Source of the DNA: Colias croceus
Lineage: Eukaryota > Arthropoda > Insecta > Lepidoptera > Pieridae
Length of the DNA stretch: 64,000 nucleotides
NCBI RefSeq assembly: GCF_905220415.1
Contig: NC_059568.1
Span: 7,068,001 to 7,132,000 of the forward strand
Direction: 5' to 3'
In this document: positions 62,901-64,000 of the stretch, piece after piece
Numbering within the stretch: the first letter of the stretch is position 1
How the letters are laid out: every line of letters starts with the position of its first letter
Position numbers and translations under genes: made by a program
Notes under the pieces: model-generated
Database searches by the model: none
The model's input: the letters and a program-made list of their open reading frames with translations, nothing else
What the model was told of the DNA's origin: nothing

Positions 62901-63584
62901 GCACCGGCAAGTTGGGATTCTCTCTCGTGAGGATCACGGCGTTGCTCATTAGTTCGGGGAGACTGTGGATCGGCACTAGCAATGGGGTTGTTATATCTGT
63001 GCCGCTATCTGAGAATCAAAGGTAATGTTGACAGAATTATGTTAGAAATTATTTCTTTGTATTTTAAGTTTTAATATTCATCATATTAACATTCAAATGC
63101 TCATAATCAGGTTATTGTTGCCTGTGAAATAAAGATCACGCGACCGAGGGCTAGTGTTATATTTTATAAAAAATAGCTACTAAACTGAAAATGAAAAATA
63201 ACTTATTCCTTACAAACCTTTTTTAAAGACAAAAATTGATGGGATCTCCAAGTAAGTTTAGAAAAACCTGTGTCAGGAGGACCTGCTCTTCCTTAACTAA
63301 AGTTTATTACCATAACAAAAAAGTAATATAGTTCATAACTTCAATAAATTATTTATTCACGAACAGAGACGCAATCAGATCAACAAGTCCTGCTGGCGTG
63401 ATCCCGCTATGTTCTATGGCCCACGCTCAGCTCAGCTTCCACGGGCACCGGGACGCGGTGACGTTCTTCGTCGCAGTCCCCGGGGCCGGGTCCCCGCGGA
63501 CCCCGGACTCCCCGGACCAGGGTCCCACACCACCCCCCACTCTGGTCATATCCGGGGGCGAGGGGTACATCGACTTTAGAATAG
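42102..63584 (+). CDS. syd: Sunday driver / JNK-interacting protein 3/4 (24 coding exons, 3' end outside window)
   Basis: Exons: 42102..42431, 43708..43863, 44244..44391, 44831..44947, 46083..46153, 47447..47597, 48261..48296, 48833..48850, 49425..49482, 50079..50238, 50966..51091, 51987..52111, 54933..55092, 57156..57298, 57621..57736, 58220..58374, 58710..58862, 60155..60283, 60677..60833, 61191..61371 (or from 61185), 61737..61897, 62239..62402, 62801..63021, 63367..63584. About 1151 residues. Order: N-terminal RH1 helices, leucine zipper/coiled coil (about 343-415), RH2 (about 430-490), C-terminal WD40-like propeller (about 553 onward). The protein links kinesin-1 and dynein/dynactin to vesicles and scaffolds JNK signalling in axons. 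Phases agree throughout; the last exon ends phase 1 after YIDFRIG, so only a short C-terminus is missing. Confidence 0.95.
43539..43601 (+). repeat. Perfect 27-bp hairpin in syd intron 2
   Basis: Arms 43539-43565 and 43575-43601 are exact complements (TTGTTATCATTATTATTACC and onward) with a 9-nt loop, 106 nt upstream of exon 2. Confidence 0.9.
46083..48850 (+). CDS. syd: syd exons 5-8, including two microexons
   Basis: Exon 6 carries the conserved GNTLYQELAFHDTD. Exons 7 (48261..48296, 36 nt, SWVHPGEYASS) and 8 (48833..48850, 18 nt, VNDNYF) are microexons with clear AG/GT borders. Exons 6, 7 and 8 all end in phase 1, so either or both small exons can be skipped without a frameshift, suggesting regulated isoforms. 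Confidence 0.82.
46686..47093 (-). CDS. Ly6/quiver-like small GPI-anchored protein, nested antisense in a syd intron
   Basis: An intronless frame of 135 residues lies entirely within syd intron 5 (46154-47446) on the opposite strand. It has a signal peptide (1-22), then a cysteine-rich body starting KCYQCSTTYNLEC and ending SCECREDGCNRA. The CxxC start and terminal CN are hallmarks of the three-finger Ly6/uPAR fold (sleepless/quiver group in insects). One NSS glycosylation sequon is present. The hydrophobic tail LFLYILTVIGILSIK fits a GPI-anchor signal. Members modulate ion channels, septate junctions or receptors at the cell surface; the role here is unknown. AATAAA (46695-46690) overlaps the last codons, suggesting a very short 3' UTR or use of a later signal. 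Confidence 0.82.
   Translation of the reverse strand: MFCFGSALIILLLAMCKQVVTLKCYQCSTTYNLECLSNNLNRRYLRDCNSSRVGLAPVCRLLSQVQYFTEDQDMTVIRECAYIYTEPLKCAQSKFSNVHYSSSCECREDGCNRAWTQHKKLFLYILTVIGILSIK
47840..47960 (-). repeat. Helitron-like fragment in syd intron 6
   Basis: Starts CTAGCAGTCCCCCCCGGTTT on plus, resembling the terminal part of the CTAG-ending families; its far end is not defined. Confidence 0.35.
49425..52111 (+). CDS. syd: syd exons 9-12 (leucine zipper and RH2 domain)
   Basis: GMGKEVENLILENNELLATKNALNVVKDD and the following heptads form the second coiled coil (kinesin light chain/Arf6-binding leucine zipper in vertebrate relatives). Exons 11-12 encode RRKFTRVEMARVLMERNQYK and ERFMELQDAVRWTEMVRASR, the RH2 domain, followed by IWTFFSKLF. 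Splice joins rebuild NALNVV and NQYKERFMELQ exactly. Confidence 0.93.
50386..50584 (-). mobile_element. Helitron-like element in syd intron 10
   Basis: CTAGCTTTTCACCCGTGGCT at the left, TTTATAATAATTTA at the right; minus orientation, diverged. Confidence 0.5.
50775..50911 (+). mobile_element. Helitron-like element (family D), second copy
   Basis: Matches 18310-18493, with a small internal deletion, ending GCGGGCGAAGCCGCGGGCGG and CTAG, 54 nt before syd exon 11. Confidence 0.6.
51235..51262 (+). repeat. (GAAA)n microsatellite
   Basis: About seven AGAA units inside a longer interspersed repeat remnant (about 51140-51470) in syd intron 11. Confidence 0.8.
51795..51965. repeat. Interspersed repeat upstream of syd exon 12
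   Basis: Holds GTGTGGCACTCGGGGACTGC, CCACGAGTGTGGAGCGTGAG and the inverted pair AAGCTATTGCATGC/GCTATGCAATAGCTT. Its end is about 20 nt from exon 12. Confidence 0.5.
52140..52361 (+). mobile_element. Helitron-like element, first of three in a row
   Basis: Starts TCTACACTAATATTATAAAG and ends GCGGGCGACGCCGCAGGCGG, AAAGCTAG. It begins 28 nt after syd exon 12. Confidence 0.7.
52373..52571 (-). mobile_element. Helitron-like element, second of three (family B)
   Basis: Opposite orientation and 11 bp from its neighbour. The tail TTTATAATATTAGTATAGA reads as a Helitron-like 5' end on minus. Confidence 0.6.
52594..52786 (-). mobile_element. Helitron-like element, third of three
   Basis: Starts CTAGCTGTCCCAGCAAACGT on plus, including GTTGTTCTACC, a common lepidopteran repeat start. 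It ends in TATATATAAGA. Confidence 0.5.
53213..53450 (+). mobile_element. Helitron-like element with (TGGATGTA)n
   Basis: Ends GCGGGCGAAGCTGCGGGCGG, AAATCTAG. An 8-bp TGGATGTA repeat, about five units, occupies roughly 53240-53282. Confidence 0.65.
54655..54875 (+). repeat. Repeat fragment with a 44-bp minisatellite (three units)
   Basis: The unit GTTCCTCCCTCAGGCCATTA...AAGTGCGAG occurs three times in 54717-54848, nearly identical. The flank TTTCCGTCCACTATTGGACA belongs to a widespread lepidopteran repeat. Confidence 0.75.
54933..63584 (+). CDS. syd: syd exons 13-24 (linker and WD40-like propeller)
   Basis: Exon 14 begins VRAHVRKEDGRTQAYGWSLP, exon 16 ends SSLVWICSSTQTKGIVM and exon 17 encodes IIDANNPAEVIESFTVSDKHILCVASVPG, all blades of the JIP3/4 propeller. 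Exons 18-19 form a Ser/Pro/Glu-rich insert. Exons 20-24 continue the propeller (MWLGTKSGNLYVHSAV, VALADGTVAIFSRLADGQWD, VWCGYRNKVHVIEP, MDSTLRLYHAHTYQHL, SMAHAQLSFHGHRDAV). Exon 20 has two in-frame acceptors 6 nt apart (61185 or 61191). Confidence 0.93.
55093..57155 (+). other. syd intron 13 (2.1 kb)
   Basis: AT-rich with T-runs; no repeat family or exon was recognised. Confidence 0.6.
58885..58946 (+). repeat. Truncated AACCGACTTC-type repeat after syd exon 17
   Basis: TTAACCGACTTCAAAAAGAG and GAGGAGGTTCTCAATTCG match the left end of the 126-415 family. It sits between exon 17 and the exon 19 copy. Confidence 0.65.
58950..59267 (+). pseudogene. Broken partial copy of syd exon 19, split by a Helitron-like insertion
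   Basis: 58950-58994 and 59199-59267 match consecutive parts of exon 19 (60735-60833), including ESAI and the stretch IEDADTVVAESPPLSSTPVN, plus the donor GTGAGTT. Between them lies a 204-bp repeat. No intact acceptor is seen, so it is most likely non-functional. Confidence 0.75.
58995..59198 (+). mobile_element. Helitron-like non-autonomous element inside the exon 19 copy
   Basis: It starts TACTACTATTATT and ends with the GC hairpin GCGAGCGAAGCCGCGAGCGG, then AAAGCTAC. Flanks read CCA on the left and TAGAC on the right; joined they restore CCATAGAC as in exon 19, so insertion was between A and T with no target duplication, as Helitrons do. Confidence 0.65.
59346..59387 (+). pseudogene. Duplicated 3' end of syd exon 17: in-frame 42-nt mini-exon or pseudo-exon
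   Basis: The 42 nt encode YEERMTENETKRHS, identical in protein to the end of exon 17 (58821-58862) with one synonymous base change (ACG for ACT). A pyrimidine-rich tract and TATAG precede it and GTGAGT follows, so it could be spliced in phase 0 between exons 17 and 18. The first 15 or so intron bases are also copied. Whether it is used is unknown. Confidence 0.7.
59617..59817 (-). mobile_element. Helitron-like element in syd intron 17
   Basis: CTAGCTTTCCGCCCGCGTTT on plus at the left and CATTTATAATATTAGTATGA at the right. Confidence 0.6.
61582..61610. repeat. Perfect 29-nt palindrome in syd intron 20
   Basis: ACAGGGCAGATGCA pairs with TGCATCTGCCCTGT around one T. It lies in a repeat-like stretch (61383-61640). 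Confidence 0.85.
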
Positions 63585-64000
63585 GTGAGTAAGTACTCAA
63601 AAATGTGCGAATGCGTATAACCCGGGCTGATGATGATCGATTTAAAGTTGATTGTAACCCGTTTTGTTAAATGATTTACAAATGTTTACTGATTCGTTAG
63701 TGTTAAGTCTTCGGTTATAATTTGTGCCAATTATTATTAATAGATTTAAATTGGAATGTTTTTAAATCATCATTTTATAATGATTTCCATTTTAATTCAC
63801 AAACATCTTAATACTTATATCTGTGGCAATCATTGTCCAGAATAATAGAAATCAGTAAAAAACAATGTTTGACCTTTCATTAAAGAAAATCATATACATA
63901 GATAACTTTCAATAAAGTTTCTCTTGAATTTGAATTGTTCTCAAATATTGTATGGAGTATGAAAATAAATTTGTTTTAAGTTTCTATAGTCTATATTAAT

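Noticed and set aside
1..64000. A novel multi-gene system or viral insertion
   Set aside because: No viral, transposase or reverse transcriptase coding region was recognised; the genes are known animal families without a shared operon-like arrangement.

Overview
This is a nuclear genomic window from an insect, almost certainly a lepidopteran (butterfly or moth). The sequence is AT-rich, and protein-coding exons are small and split by introns with canonical GT/AG ends. It carries repeat families I associate with Lepidoptera, notably short Helitron-like elements ending in a GC-rich hairpin followed by CTAG, and copies of a repeat starting AACCGACTTCAAA. The recognisable proteins are arthropod orthologues. 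The species cannot be named from the sequence alone.

Layout: 1-12.8 kb is gene-poor, AT-rich DNA with transposon remnants. At 12.8-14.1 kb (minus) lies an intronless ecdysteroid/choline-kinase-like gene (EcKL/CHK family). Another gene-poor stretch, with a MITE that has 87-bp inverted repeats, runs to 19.5 kb. Egfr (plus) runs from a signal-peptide exon at 19,520 across a 6.1-kb, repeat-filled first intron to four further coding exons at 25.7-30.6 kb. It encodes a complete 1447-residue receptor tyrosine kinase. After its 3' UTR and about 2.5 kb of repeats, wurst/DNAJC22 (minus, six coding exons, 34.5-39.3 kb) converges on Egfr. A 2.8-kb interval separates wurst from the divergent gene syd (sunday driver, JIP3/4), plus strand, 42.1 kb to beyond the window end. 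Twenty-four syd coding exons (about 1151 residues) are present and only the last exon or exons are missing. A small intronless Ly6/quiver-like gene sits antisense inside a syd intron at 46.7-47.1 kb.

The genes are ordinary neighbours, not a cluster with one job, although three of them touch on membrane signalling and traffic. Egfr is a surface growth-factor receptor, wurst is an Hsc70 co-chaperone linked to clathrin endocytosis, and syd is a kinesin/dynein-JNK adaptor for vesicle transport. I found no convincing undescribed system. The most interesting structure is a partial tandem duplication inside syd (58.9-59.4 kb). It left a broken copy of one exon, split by a Helitron-like insertion whose unoccupied equivalent survives in the parental exon. 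It also left an in-frame 42-nt mini-exon with its own splice sites. Two phase-matched microexons in syd, the nested antisense Ly6 gene, a 27-bp perfect hairpin and a large foldback element are the other points worth checking. Splice sites and exon joins were assigned by eye from reading frame, GT/AG signals and remembered family sequence; no transcript data or database search was used.
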